A DNA stretch of 31,721 bases from CAZPUI01 sp964415525. Its GTDB lineage: Bacteria > Acidobacteriota > Holophagae > Holophagales > Holophagaceae. Below are positions 1 to 8,299 of the stretch, piece by piece (positions within the stretch are counted from its first letter, which is position 1; the number at the start of each line of letters is the position of its first letter). The notes below the pieces were generated by a model. The model searched no databases, was not told the DNA's origin, and saw only the letters and a program-made list of their open reading frames with translations. Made by a program: the position numbers and the translations under genes. Location of the stretch: NCBI GenBank assembly GCA_964415525.1, contig CAYQAS010000044.1, positions 1 through 31,721 of the forward strand, written 5' to 3'.

Positions 1-276
1 ACAACGCAACTATTCATGCGCTGCGAATTTCCTGCGCGAGGGGGTGAATCGATACCAGGCCTGAGGATTGGACGAATTTATGGGCGCCCTCTCAGCAATG
101 CCGGATGGCGGACGAGATTGAGCTGTCCCGAATTTAAATGGATGAACAAATTCAACACACACCTAAAAACCCACATTTATGGAGTGTTTTTGTCCTCGCG
201 CTACCACGGAGGCGAGTCAACGAGACAATCAACAAAGTCACGAGACAATTATGACAATATTATGCATATTATAAAC
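1..276. other. Non-coding, AT-richer left edge
   Basis: No convincing gene is seen on either strand. The stretch is visibly richer in A and T than the rest of the window. It contains a 10-base direct repeat (ACGAGACAAT at 220-229 and 240-249). Nine bases of that word recur inside the peptide gene to the right, around 479-487. The low GC and the neighbouring transposase remnant suggest an accessory, possibly transferred, segment. Confidence 0.5.
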
Positions 277-301
277 AATCTCCCGGCGCGACCGGGAGAT
301 T
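277..301 (-). terminator. Terminator downstream of the RiPP precursor gene
   Basis: A 10-bp perfect stem (AATCTCCCGG / CCGGGAGATT) encloses a 5-base loop. Read on the minus strand it lies 26 bases after the stop codon of the small peptide gene and is followed by GTTTATAA. On the plus strand it is followed by TTGTAAAAATTTG, so it could work in both directions. Its position suggests the peptide gene is transcribed alone. Confidence 0.7.
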
Positions 302-326
302 TGTAAAAATTTGTTTATAAATGTTG

Positions 327-569
327 TTACGCCATACAAACATTGGGTCCAACTGTCCAGCATCCCGGAGTGTATGTAAATTGTCCACAATTTTGCCCTT
401 GTGTTTCACATGTATTTTCATCAGCCATGGTTAAACACTCGCAGCTTGGAATATCAGATCTAGGACACCAAGCAGTATCGAGACAATCTTGCGTTTTGAC
501 GCCACCAACAACCATTTCTCTCTGTGAAACAGTCAGTAACGTTTCCTTCTTAAGGAAAAGCTTACGCAT
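327..569 (-). CDS. Cysteine-rich RiPP precursor, class I lanthipeptide-like leader
   Basis: This encodes an 80-residue peptide. Residues 1-23 have the layout of class I lanthipeptide-type leaders: a basic start (MRKLFLKKETL), a KET-Leu motif, an acidic/hydrophobic stretch, and a Val-Val-Gly-Gly end at about 20-23, a typical cleavage site for a bifunctional ABC transporter-peptidase. The following core of about 57 residues holds eight cysteines and many Thr/Ser, which could form thioether rings or disulfides. A strong GGAGG lies 3 bases before the ATG. A hairpin terminator follows, so the gene looks monocistronic. No dehydratase, cyclase, protease or exporter gene is in the window, so it is an orphan or its modifying genes lie beyond the left edge. 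The leader match is by pattern only; a bacteriocin of another class, or an unmodified disulfide peptide, remains possible. Confidence 0.65.
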   Translation of the reverse strand: MRKLFLKKETLLTVSQREMVVGGVKTQDCLDTAWCPRSDIPSCECLTMADENTCETQGQNCGQFTYTPGCWTVGPNVCMA

Positions 570-723
570 GGTGCCTCCGATGTAAGTTTGCAGCCCGGGT
601 TATTTGACTGCTTTGGGTGATTTGCGGCCAACATACCATTTATGAGACAGCCCGCCAAGGACTATTTTTGTAGCCGTTCAACACCCCGACCCTGTCAGTG
701 GGGTCGACAGTGCAACTCTGGCA

Positions 724-1483
724 TCAAGCCAGAAATGCAGGGGCGGGCTGGCCTTGTAGATTGGCTTGCACTGCCTGGGTCAGCCACTCCATCAGGTCAA
801 TGCGCCGTCGCCTCGCTGTTCCGGCCAGAGTCAGCATGCGCTCGACGAACCGTGGGCCGCTCTCGCTCTCGACACCCAGGCTCACCTTCCGCCATAGAAC
901 CGCCTTGCGGACCGCCAACTCGGCCGCGTTGTTGGTCGGCGAAACACCCTCCCTGTATACGTAGGCCCACAGGCTGCCCAACTGGCACAGCAGATCCCTG
1001 GCAGTACCTCGGGCTTTGCGGGTGATTCGAGGGTCTTCGCTCAGGATCTCGAGGTCCCTTCGGATCTCAGCCTGGATGGGCTTCATCTACCGGATCAGCG
1101 CATGGCGGTCCATCTCGTCCCGGTCTCGCCCGTGCTCTCGACCATCGACTGGAAGTCCCGCCGGATGTGGCTTTGACCAGCTTTTCGTAGGGCCTCCAGC
1201 GGTCCCGGATGAAGGTACCGGGGATGTTCTCGCCCAACAGGTCCTTCACCTGCTCCCAGCCGGCGTCCGGGAAGGACGCGGAAGGCCTCCGCATCACCAG
1301 AGGAACTCCTCGAACCGCCGGATCGACGCCAGGTGTTGCTTGATCGTTCCCGTGACCCAATCCGCCGTCCGCAGATCCGCCTCCAGCCCGGACAGAGATG
1401 GACTGACTGCCTTCATGCAGTACCTCCTTGGTCGTGGACGACGGTGCGCATTCACCGCCACGAACCAAGGAGCCTGCTTTCAC
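724..1483 (-). pseudogene. IS66-family transposase remnant (frameshifted, N-terminus missing)
   Basis: Pieces of the C-terminal part of an IS66 TnpC transposase occur in order on the minus strand but in different frames. Around 1190-1260 is a segment like the family's 'DRW..Y' region. Around 1103-1175, in a second frame, is HIRRDFQSMVEST, the usual 'WAHL.RDF' region, which ends in a TGA. From 1086 to 724, in a third frame, is the conserved C-terminal block with EGVSPTNNAAELAVRKAVLWRK and the SGPRFVERMLTL motif. At least two frameshifts separate the pieces and the N-terminal half is absent, so the element is dead. No clear terminal inverted repeats or partner IS66 ORFs (tnpA, tnpB) are visible. 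The right limit of the remnant is uncertain. Confidence 0.8.
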
Positions 1484-1564
1484 GCCGATCCGCTAGATCC
1501 CATGACCCTCACGCTGCCGGGACGCTCGTCCCCCGCCGCGGAGCGGCTTCGCTCAACCGATACA

Positions 1565-1599
1565 AAACCTCCCGCACCCTTCAGGGTTGCGGGAGGTTT
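1565..1599 (-). terminator. Terminator of the first GH127 gene
   Basis: An inverted repeat (AAACCTCCCGCA...GGGAGGTTT, with one bulged base) forms a GC-rich stem of about 15 bp around a short TTCA-type loop. On the minus strand it is followed by TTTTGTA, a standard intrinsic terminator. It lies about 50 bases after the stop codon of the arabinofuranosidase gene. Confidence 0.8.
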
Positions 1600-1650
1600 C
1601 AGTTCAAAGGGCACCGTCCGGACGTGCTCCAACGGCCTGGAATCGAGGGA

Positions 1651-4600
1651 TCACTTCAGCGTGACGTCGAGGTACACCGAGTGGCGGTCGTAGGTCTCGT
1701 AGAAGGGCCGGAATGCGACGCCGTCGAGGGTGAACCGCAGGGTCTTGGGGTCGCCCTGGATGGTCTTCCCTAGATCCGCGGCATCGAGGGTCACCTTCCG
1801 CCAATCCGTGCGGGCTTCCGGCTCCTGGGCGGCAAGCACCACCGGGCCGTAGCAGAGGCTGGCGATGTTGGGCTGGTCCATCACCGGCTCCAGGTGGAAG
1901 GCGAAGGGCATCCGCAGCTCCACGGCGTCCCCGTGCTTCCAGGTGCGCTTCACCGTGGCATAGGTCCCGGGCACGGCCTGAACCTTCTGGGGCTTGCCGT
2001 TGAGGGTCACGAAGAAGCCCTTCGTCGCCCAGCTGGGCACCCGGACCTTCAAGGCGAAGGTTCCGCTTCCCTGAATGTTCAGGCGCGTCGTATCGCGGTA
2101 GGGGAACGAGGTCTGCTGGGTCACCACCACGTTGCGCTCCTTCCACGTGAGGGTGGAGGGCACGAACAGGTTCACGAACAGGGCCTGGTTGTCCTGGCTG
2201 CGGAAGTAGATCGTGTCCTGCAGCTTGGTGTGGCTCTCCAGGGCGGTGCCATTGCAGCAGGTGAAGCCATCCATCAGCTCGTTGCCGAACTCCTTGCGGG
2301 CCCCGGGATTGAGGGGCACGTGGTAGGTGTTGCCCGGGTCGTGCTCCGCCACGGAGGCCAGGATGTGGTTGTACATCCCGCGCTCGTAGTGATCCATGAA
2401 CCGGGCGTCCGGCTGGAAGAGGAAGAGCTGCCGATCCAGCTTCAGCAGGTTGTAGGTGGCGCAGGTCTCGTTCTGGCCCCCGTCGGCCAAACCGTTCTCC
2501 CAGAGGGTGTTCGGCTGCGCAGGGAAGCACTCGGCGTTGTTGGGATTCGCGGCACCGGCCACGCCTCCAATGCTGTAGCTGTACTGGTGGATGGCCATAT
2601 CCCAGAAGTTGTCCGCGATGCGCCAGTAGGGCGCCTCCCCCGTGGCGCGGTAGGTCTCCAGGGCGCCCAGGATCTGCGGAATGTGCTGGTTGGCGTGGGT
2701 GCCGCGGAAGGTGTCCACATACTTCTCGATGCCGTGGTCGTGCTGGGCGTTGCCGTAGAAGAAGCGGATGTTGTCGAAGAGCCGGGCACCTTCCAGGAAC
2801 CGGGGTTCCTTGGTCAGTCGGAACAGCCGAGCGAGCACCTCGTTCATGCCGCCATATTCCCCCGCGATGTACTGGTTCCACATGCGGATGCGGGTTTCCG
2901 TCGGCAGGGCCTTGAGGCGGGCGTGGACCCACAGCCCCATATCCTGGGCCACCGTCAGCGCCTTGCGGTTCCCGCCGACTTCGTAACAGTCCAACAGGCC
3001 CGCCAGGAGCTTGTGGAGCGTGTAGTAGGGCGCCCAGATCTGGTTGTCCTGGCCCCCGTAGGTGGCGCCCTGCTCGAGCATGATGAACTGGTCAGGCGGA
3101 TAGGCACTGATGAAACCCTTGCCCCAGTTCCAGGTGTCCGTGCGGATGCCCTCCTCGGTCAAGTTGGAATCGAACCCCTTCCGTCCCGGCCCTGGCGGCA
3201 CCTGGGTGGGATCCGCGTTGAAAGCGCCCCCCGCTTCCCGAGGCGCACCGGACTTCTGGGCGAGGTCATAGAGCGTGTCGATCAGGACGTCCATCTTCTT
3301 CAGGAAGGTGGCCTGGAGCGCCTTGTCATAGCCCGTGCTGGCATAGGCCTGGGCGATGGCGGACAGGTAGTGACCCGTGGCATGGCCGCGCAGCTTGGTG
3401 GTCTGGCTGTCCCAGACCGTCAAAGGCACGGCACCTGCTGGCTGCTTCTGGCCGAAGGCATCCCGGAACATGTAGAGGAAGGCGTCCGGATTCGTCTGCG
3501 CCAGGGCCTTCACGAACTTGTCGCGGTTCTGGGTGAAAGGCGTGCTTTTGCCATCGAGGTCCATCCCCAACACCACCCGATCCAGGGGGAAGGCCTCGAG
3601 CGCCTGGCGGGGCGGAGCGTCCCGGCGAGCGGGCTTCACGGTCACGACCGCCTTGGCCTGGATGGCGGTACCGGGCACCTTGCCCAACAGTTCGTAGGTT
3701 CCGGGCTTGGCCACGGCTTGGTTGTCCGTCGGCGAAGGCCAGATCACACGGACCGCTGGCCCCGTCTGCCCCCCGCGGTACCCCGCTGCGACGGTGTAGG
3801 GCAACCGCGGCAGGTTCCCCACCGTGGTGTCCACCCGGACCTCGGACACTCGCTCCAGCCGTGTCAGGCTGCCGGAGGTCACGGGCACGGTCGGCCGTGT
3901 GTGCACCGGCGGCCGTCCGCGATCGCTGCCACTGGTCGACGTCCCGCCCGGGAACGCGCTCTGGTGAATGCCCCCCACCTGCTGGGCCGACAGCGCCACG
4001 CGGTAGAAGCGCAGGTCATGCAGGCGCGCCCGGAGAGTCACTCCAACGTTGCCCCGCAGGCCACCCACGCACACCTGGTTGGCCGAAGCCGTCTTGGGAT
4101 GGATGAGCTTCGTCAGATCCCATGGCGCCTCTGCGGGGGCGCCCGCCACAGCGCCATCGACATACTGGGTCAGGGTGCGCGTGGCAGGATCCAGCACGAT
4201 GACCACGTGCGTCCAGCGGCCCCTCGGCATCGGCGCCAACGTCTGCGCGGTCTTGCCCGCCACGGTGATGCGCACACCATCGGCCGTCAGCGTCAGGCCT
4301 TGGCCTGTCGTCGACCCCAGATCCAGGATCGGGGCGTCGCCCGCTCCCTCCAGAAAGATCCAGCCACTGAAGCTGAAGGCGTCCACGCCCTGGAGGGTGG
4401 CCCCAGGTAGCTCCAGGAAGGCGCCCCCATCCCCGGGCAACGCCAGGACCTTGCCGAAGCGCGAATCCTCGACGAAGGTCCCTCCGGTCCCCTTGAGCGC
4501 GGCATGGTGCGTGTTTCGAGACCAATCGCGAGCCGCACCGCTCAACGGATAGCGAGCCACGAGCGCGGTCTCACCGATGCCATCCAGAAACTGGTCGCCG

Positions 4601-4731
4601 CCACTCTGGGGTTCCGCAAGCTCAGGGGAAGCCATCTCGCCTCCGTTACCACCCAAGGGGACAGCCACAGAGGCCGCCTGATTCGACATGCTGACGACCG
4701 CCAGCATGACCGAGGAGAAGAAGATCCGCAT
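1651..4731 (-). CDS. Exported GH127-type beta-L-arabinofuranosidase with LamG-like and Ig-like domains
   Basis: This encodes 1026 residues from the ATG at 4731, chosen because an AGGGGG sits 8 bases upstream and the protein then opens with a signal peptide (MRIFFSSVMLAVVSMSNQAASVA). Residues about 55-240 look like a LamG/concanavalin-type sugar-binding domain. Residues about 280-370 resemble a bacterial Ig-like (Big_4) domain with the LPYTV and PGTYELLGKV patterns. The rest is the DUF1680/GH127 catalytic region. Glu755 and Cys757 (NETC) and Cys825-Cys826 (TCCNGT) match the zinc ligands and cysteine nucleophile known in this family. It should remove beta-linked L-arabinofuranose from plant glycans or Hyp-linked oligosaccharides outside the cytoplasm. 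It has its own promoter and operator, a 5' leader of nearly 200 bases, and its own terminator. GH146, a related DUF1680 family, is an alternative assignment. Confidence 0.9.
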   Translation of the reverse strand: MRIFFSSVMLAVVSMSNQAASVAVPLGGNGGEMASPELAEPQSGGDQFLDGIGETALVARYPLSGAARDWSRNTHHAALKGTGGTFVEDSRFGKVLALPGDGGAFLELPGATLQGVDAFSFSGWIFLEGAGDAPILDLGSTTGQGLTLTADGVRITVAGKTAQTLAPMPRGRWTHVVIVLDPATRTLTQYVDGAVAGAPAEAPWDLTKLIHPKTASANQVCVGGLRGNVGVTLRARLHDLRFYRVALSAQQVGGIHQSAFPGGTSTSGSDRGRPPVHTRPTVPVTSGSLTRLERVSEVRVDTTVGNLPRLPYTVAAGYRGGQTGPAVRVIWPSPTDNQAVAKPGTYELLGKVPGTAIQAKAVVTVKPARRDAPPRQALEAFPLDRVVLGMDLDGKSTPFTQNRDKFVKALAQTNPDAFLYMFRDAFGQKQPAGAVPLTVWDSQTTKLRGHATGHYLSAIAQAYASTGYDKALQATFLKKMDVLIDTLYDLAQKSGAPREAGGAFNADPTQVPPGPGRKGFDSNLTEEGIRTDTWNWGKGFISAYPPDQFIMLEQGATYGGQDNQIWAPYYTLHKLLAGLLDCYEVGGNRKALTVAQDMGLWVHARLKALPTETRIRMWNQYIAGEYGGMNEVLARLFRLTKEPRFLEGARLFDNIRFFYGNAQHDHGIEKYVDTFRGTHANQHIPQILGALETYRATGEAPYWRIADNFWDMAIHQYSYSIGGVAGAANPNNAECFPAQPNTLWENGLADGGQNETCATYNLLKLDRQLFLFQPDARFMDHYERGMYNHILASVAEHDPGNTYHVPLNPGARKEFGNELMDGFTCCNGTALESHTKLQDTIYFRSQDNQALFVNLFVPSTLTWKERNVVVTQQTSFPYRDTTRLNIQGSGTFALKVRVPSWATKGFFVTLNGKPQKVQAVPGTYATVKRTWKHGDAVELRMPFAFHLEPVMDQPNIASLCYGPVVLAAQEPEARTDWRKVTLDAADLGKTIQGDPKTLRFTLDGVAFRPFYETYDRHSVYLDVTLK

Positions 4732-4922
4732 GATCCGTGCCCCCTGTAGCTGCCGGCTTCCATCTTGGATTTGGTATTGACGATCCGGTCCGGCGTTCCT
4801 GGATCCTCTTCGGCCTTGAGCCGACCCGTGCAAGCGAAATGGCTGTCGATGAGGCCCGTCGATGAAGCGTCATCGCCCGTGGCATTCGAAGGCTGCGCCC
4901 GGTTTCGCGAGGAAAGATGGAG

Positions 4923-4936
4923 TGCAACCGGTTGCA
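4923..4936. promoter_or_regulatory. LacI-type operator O1 (GH127 gene)
   Basis: A perfect 14-bp palindrome TGCAACCGGTTGCA. It lies immediately downstream of a good -10 box on the minus strand, over the expected transcription start, a position suited to repression. It shares the core AACCGGTT and the flanking TG/CA with the two sites at 8303-8318 and 8426-8441. The likely ligand is the LacI-family protein encoded at 21352-22383. Confidence 0.75.
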
Positions 4937-4963
4937 TTCTAGCGTCGATGCCCACAGGGTCAA
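4936..4963 (-). promoter_or_regulatory. Sigma70-type promoter of the GH127 gene
   Basis: On the minus strand, TTGACC (-35, 4958-4963) and TAGAAT (-10, 4936-4941) are separated by 16 bases, with five of six consensus matches in each box. Transcription would start near 4929, inside operator O1. This leaves an untranslated leader of about 198 bases before the ATG at 4731. Confidence 0.6.
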
Positions 4964-5280
4964 CGTCCAAAACACATCCAGCGCGACTCAAGCCCGGTCC
5001 AGAGAGTCACGCGTTGGGCTGCTCTGTCGCGATCGGACCGGCCGCGAACGGTTGCAGGGAGCATTCTCCCTTCAGGCTGACCCCCCGCAGGGGGCGGCGA
5101 GGCCCTTATCCAGAAGACCCACCGAACAAGAAAGCCCATGAAGAAGATCTGTGTGAGGAAGGCAAACGGGAAGTTGAAGGCCATTTTCTGCCATCGCTGC
5201 CCGAGGAACTCCCGCGTGAAGCCGTGGCAGATGCTGTCAGAAGGCGCCCAGCGACCTGCCACTTGGCATGCGGATCCGAT
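4964..5280. other. Gap between the M61 peptidase and the GH127 promoter
   Basis: Apart from the possible gene fragment at 5107-5238, no gene is seen. A short GC-only hairpin (CCCCC-GCA-GGGGG, 5084-5096) has no T run, so it is only a weak terminator candidate for the epimerase-M61 transcript. Confidence 0.4.
5107..5238 (-). pseudogene. Possible fragment of a DUF2798-like small membrane protein
   Basis: Directly after the M61 stop codon, and in the same frame, the minus strand can encode GFTREFLGQRW followed by AFNFPFAFLTQIFFMGFLVR and a short WVFW tail. The pattern 'GF..FL..W, then a hydrophobic helix with FP.A, then L-V-R' resembles the second half of DUF2798 membrane proteins. The usual first transmembrane helix is absent and no start codon with a ribosome site is seen. 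The reading continues without a sensible end into low-complexity GC sequence. I read it as a decayed 3' piece of a gene. The match is from pattern memory only. Confidence 0.3.
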
Positions 5281-7074
5281 TCAGGATTTGCCCGAACGGA
5301 GCCAGCCATCTCTCGACGCCCGCTCCGCCTCCGAGCATTCGGACTTGGAGGTGATCGTGCAGGTCCGGCGCATCCGAGCCTCGAGGCGGGTGTGGATGGC
5401 GACCTCCCGGCCCTCCCGGCTCACGGTCAGATCCAGAGCATCGCCCGCTTTCCGGGCCTCCAGAAGCTTCTCCAGGGCGTCTGGGCTGAACGACCCACCT
5501 TCGAGCCGCTTCAACACATCGCCGGGCCGCAAACCAGTCTTCTGGGCGGATCCGGGCTCCAGGTCCACCACGCGCCACCCACCTGCGCCATCCGCCTGGG
5601 CATGCAGCCCGAGTTCGGCCCCGGCCATGGGGGTGGATTCGATCGCCAGCGCCAAGCCGGCTCTTGCGAGCGCATCCGTGAGATCCAGCACCCGCGGGGC
5701 TTCCGCGCAGGTAAAAACATCCGACAGGTCCGCCCCCGCCATGCGTTCGCAGGTGGCGCGGAATTCCGCGTCCGTGAAACCACGCTGCTGCCCGACGGCG
5801 AAGTCCCGGTAGAGGCTCCGCATCACGTCATCCAGCGACTTCCGGTTTCCGCTGCGGTGTCGGATCGCGAGATCCAGCAGGGTGCCCAGCAGGCGCCCGT
5901 TGTCGTAGTAGGAGATGGATACACGGCGGTCGCCGCCGAGGGCCCCGGCCTCCCAGACGCCCATGCTGGCTTCGGTCGCGGACTGGTAGCGGTGGCCAGG
6001 CATGTTGAGGAAGGAGGTCAGGTTCCGTGCGAGGCCGCCCAGGAAGGCCTCCCGGGTGAGCAGCCCCGCACGCAGCAGCAGCTGGCTCTCGTAGTGGACC
6101 GTGAGCCCTTCGGAGACCCACAGCAGGGAGGTGCGGTTGGCCCGGTCGTAGTCGAAGGGTCCCAGAGCCAGCGGCCGGATGCGCTTCACGTTGAAGTGGT
6201 GGAAGTATTCGTGGGCGATGAAGCTCAGCCAGCCCCGATAGCCACCCTCTGTGCGGAGTTCCTCGCCGAGAAATGCGCAGGCGGCGGAGTTGAGATGCTC
6301 CACCCCGCCTCGGCCATGGCCCATGAGTTGGAAGGTGTAGTGGCGGTAGGGCAAGTCGCCCATCAGGTCCACCGCCGCTTCGACGATCCGCTTCAGGTCC
6401 GCGAGCATCCGCGTGCGATCCACCTCGGTTGGAACCGCCTCGATCACGACATGGTGCGGGATGCCGCGCACGTCGAAGGTGTGCCGCTCCTGGTTCCCCA
6501 TGAGGATGGGGCAGTCGTAGAGGGTGTCGTAGTCAGGCGCCCGAAAGATGGTGTGCTTCCCTGGGAGCCGGTCCAGTCCCGTGGCCACCTGGGTCCAGGC
6601 CCTCGGCAGGTCCAGGCTCACCGTGGAGGGCTGCTTCAGCGCCCCCACCGGGTGCATGAAGAGCGACGCGGGCGCAATGAAGCCCCGGTCCGCATTCAGA
6701 AAGCTGTTCACGGCGAAAGGCACCGTCGCCTTCACGTCGTAGGTCAGCACCACCTGGGAGGCCTGTCCGGCGGCGACCCGCCACGTATTCGCAGTCGTCT
6801 TCTCCCAGGGCAGCGCACGCCCTGCACCGTCCTTGGCGGCGAAGCCAGTGACGTCCTTCGCGTACGGCATGAGGACGTAGTAGCCCGGTGACCAGGCGGG
6901 GAGCTTGAAATCCTGGACGCCGCTTCCGAGGCCGGAGGTCCGGAAGACCACGTGGTAGGTCTGCCGCGCGGGATCCGGTGCCGAGACGGTGTAGGCAAGG
7001 ATGGGCTTCCCGCGCGACGCCCCCTGGACTCCTCCCGCAAGACCCATCCAGAGGAGGCAGACCAGTGGACGCAT
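5281..7074 (-). CDS. M61-family metallopeptidase with PDZ domain, exported
   Basis: This encodes about 597 residues from the ATG at 7074 (GAAGG 5 bases upstream). A GTG at 7086, overlapping the epimerase stop, is an alternative start. The N-terminus MRPLVCLLWMGLAGGVQGA is a signal peptide. An N-terminal beta domain is followed by the gluzincin site HEYFHHFNVKRIRP at about residue 288, with WVSEGLTVHYES downstream supplying the third zinc ligand. A PDZ domain (GSAQKTGLRPGDVLKRL) is near the C-terminus. The M61 family includes glycyl aminopeptidases acting on Gly/Ala N-termini. The gene begins 8 bases after the epimerase stop, so the two are co-transcribed from the operator-controlled promoter near 8300. 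The role proposed here is peptide trimming in the periplasm. Confidence 0.9.
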   Translation of the reverse strand: MRPLVCLLWMGLAGGVQGASRGKPILAYTVSAPDPARQTYHVVFRTSGLGSGVQDFKLPAWSPGYYVLMPYAKDVTGFAAKDGAGRALPWEKTTANTWRVAAGQASQVVLTYDVKATVPFAVNSFLNADRGFIAPASLFMHPVGALKQPSTVSLDLPRAWTQVATGLDRLPGKHTIFRAPDYDTLYDCPILMGNQERHTFDVRGIPHHVVIEAVPTEVDRTRMLADLKRIVEAAVDLMGDLPYRHYTFQLMGHGRGGVEHLNSAACAFLGEELRTEGGYRGWLSFIAHEYFHHFNVKRIRPLALGPFDYDRANRTSLLWVSEGLTVHYESQLLLRAGLLTREAFLGGLARNLTSFLNMPGHRYQSATEASMGVWEAGALGGDRRVSISYYDNGRLLGTLLDLAIRHRSGNRKSLDDVMRSLYRDFAVGQQRGFTDAEFRATCERMAGADLSDVFTCAEAPRVLDLTDALARAGLALAIESTPMAGAELGLHAQADGAGGWRVVDLEPGSAQKTGLRPGDVLKRLEGGSFSPDALEKLLEARKAGDALDLTVSREGREVAIHTRLEARMRRTCTITSKSECSEAERASRDGWLRSGKS

Positions 7075-7082
7075 GGAAACCT

Positions 7083-8276
7083 TCACTCCGCCGAGAAGCG
7101 GTAGATGGTTTCGCTCCGGAAGACCTTCCCGGGACGGAGGATCGTGCTCGGGAACGTCGGCTGGTTGGGGCTGTCCGGGTAGTGCTGGGTCTCCAGGCAG
7201 AGGGCGCTGCGGAAGGCGTAGCCCACGCCGCCCTTGCCCTTGTCCGCGCCATCCAGGAAGTTGCCGGAGTAGAACTGCAGGCCCGGTTCCGTCGTCAGCA
7301 CATCCATGCGCCGGCCGCTCTCGGGCTCCACCAGCGTCGCGGCAAGGCGCAGCCCTTTGCCCGGCCGGAGGACGAAGTTGTGGTCATAGCCCTTGCCGAA
7401 AGCCAGCTGCTCGTCCTTCGCCTCGACGCGCTCGCCGATGGTGTGCGGGGTGCGGAAATCGAAGGGGGTGCCCGCCACGGGCCGGAGCTCCCCGGTCGGG
7501 ATCAGAGTGGCATCCACCGGCGTGTAGGCGTCGGACGAAATGGACAAGCGATGTCCAAGAATGTCGCCGCTGCCCTCGCCTTTGAGATTGAAGAAGGAGT
7601 GGTGGGTCAGGTTTACCGGCGTGGCCTTGTCCGTGGTCGCGTGGTAGCGAATCCGAAGCTCATTGCGCTCCGTGAGCAGGTAGGTCACGCGGGTCTCGAG
7701 ACGCCCTGGATAGCCCTCCTCGCCATCGGGAGAGACGTAGGTCAGCTCCACGCCGGCGGCCCCCTTCTCGCGAATCTCCTTGCCCTGCCAGACGACGTTG
7801 TGGAACCCCATTTCCGGGCCCCCGTGCAGGGCATTCACGCCATTGTTCGTGGCCAACTGATAGGCCTGTCCGTCAACGGTAAACCGTCCCTTGGCGATGC
7901 GGTTGCCGAAGCGGCCAATGGTGGCGCCGTAGTATAGGCCGCCCTTTTCCCATTCAGGGTAGGTGGCGTAGCCCAGGACCACGTCCGCCAAGACCCCCTT
8001 GCGGTCCGGCACGTGGAGCGACACCACCTTGCCTCCGAAATTCGTGAGGGTCACCTTCATCCCCTTGCTGTTGGAGAGGGTGTAGAGGTGCACCGGCTGG
8101 CCGCTCCGATGGACCCCATAGGCTTCCCGACGGACCTGGACGGTGGCGGATGGCTTGCGCGTGGGCATGGGCTTGGTTCCGGGAGAAGGCGGCGTACCCG
8201 CAAGAGCCGAGGTACCCGGCAGGGAAGACAGGAGCAGGGGAAGCACGAGCTTGGACAGGCTGTTCGGCCGCGACAT
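7083..8276 (-). CDS. galM: Aldose 1-epimerase (mutarotase), exported
   Basis: This encodes 397 residues from the ATG at 8276, which has AAGGAG 7 bases upstream. A signal peptide (MSRPNSLSKLVLPLLLSSLPGTSALAG) indicates export; many GalM proteins are cytoplasmic. Family motifs are present: NFGGKVVSLHVPDRKG, ATIGRFGNRIAKG, NALHGGPEMGF, the catalytic His in LTHHSFFNLKG, YDHNFVLRP, and the catalytic Glu in TEPGLQFYSGNF. The enzyme interconverts alpha and beta anomers of free aldoses. Next to arabinofuranosidases it would speed anomer exchange of released L-arabinose or galactose for uptake. It is the first gene of a two-gene unit with the M61 peptidase and is divergent from the GH51 gene, with a LacI-type operator inside its promoter. 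Confidence 0.93.
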   Translation of the reverse strand: MSRPNSLSKLVLPLLLSSLPGTSALAGTPPSPGTKPMPTRKPSATVQVRREAYGVHRSGQPVHLYTLSNSKGMKVTLTNFGGKVVSLHVPDRKGVLADVVLGYATYPEWEKGGLYYGATIGRFGNRIAKGRFTVDGQAYQLATNNGVNALHGGPEMGFHNVVWQGKEIREKGAAGVELTYVSPDGEEGYPGRLETRVTYLLTERNELRIRYHATTDKATPVNLTHHSFFNLKGEGSGDILGHRLSISSDAYTPVDATLIPTGELRPVAGTPFDFRTPHTIGERVEAKDEQLAFGKGYDHNFVLRPGKGLRLAATLVEPESGRRMDVLTTEPGLQFYSGNFLDGADKGKGGVGYAFRSALCLETQHYPDSPNQPTFPSTILRPGKVFRSETIYRFSAE

Positions 8277-8299
8277 GATGGCTCCTTGGAATCGCCCGC

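Noticed and set aside
1894..4410. A very long open frame (838 codons) on the plus strand.
   Set aside because: It is antisense to the GH127 gene, its composition is that of a GC-rich shadow frame, and it has no recognisable domain.
4732..4833. A 34-residue N-terminal extension of the first GH127 protein from a TTG codon.
   Set aside because: It would bury the signal peptide, has a poor start codon, and the ATG at 4731 has its own ribosome site.
5043..5056. A fourth operator-like site (CGCGAACGGTTGCA) upstream of the GH127 promoter.
   Set aside because: Only 11 of 14 positions match and the left half-site is broken; no promoter boxes lie around it.
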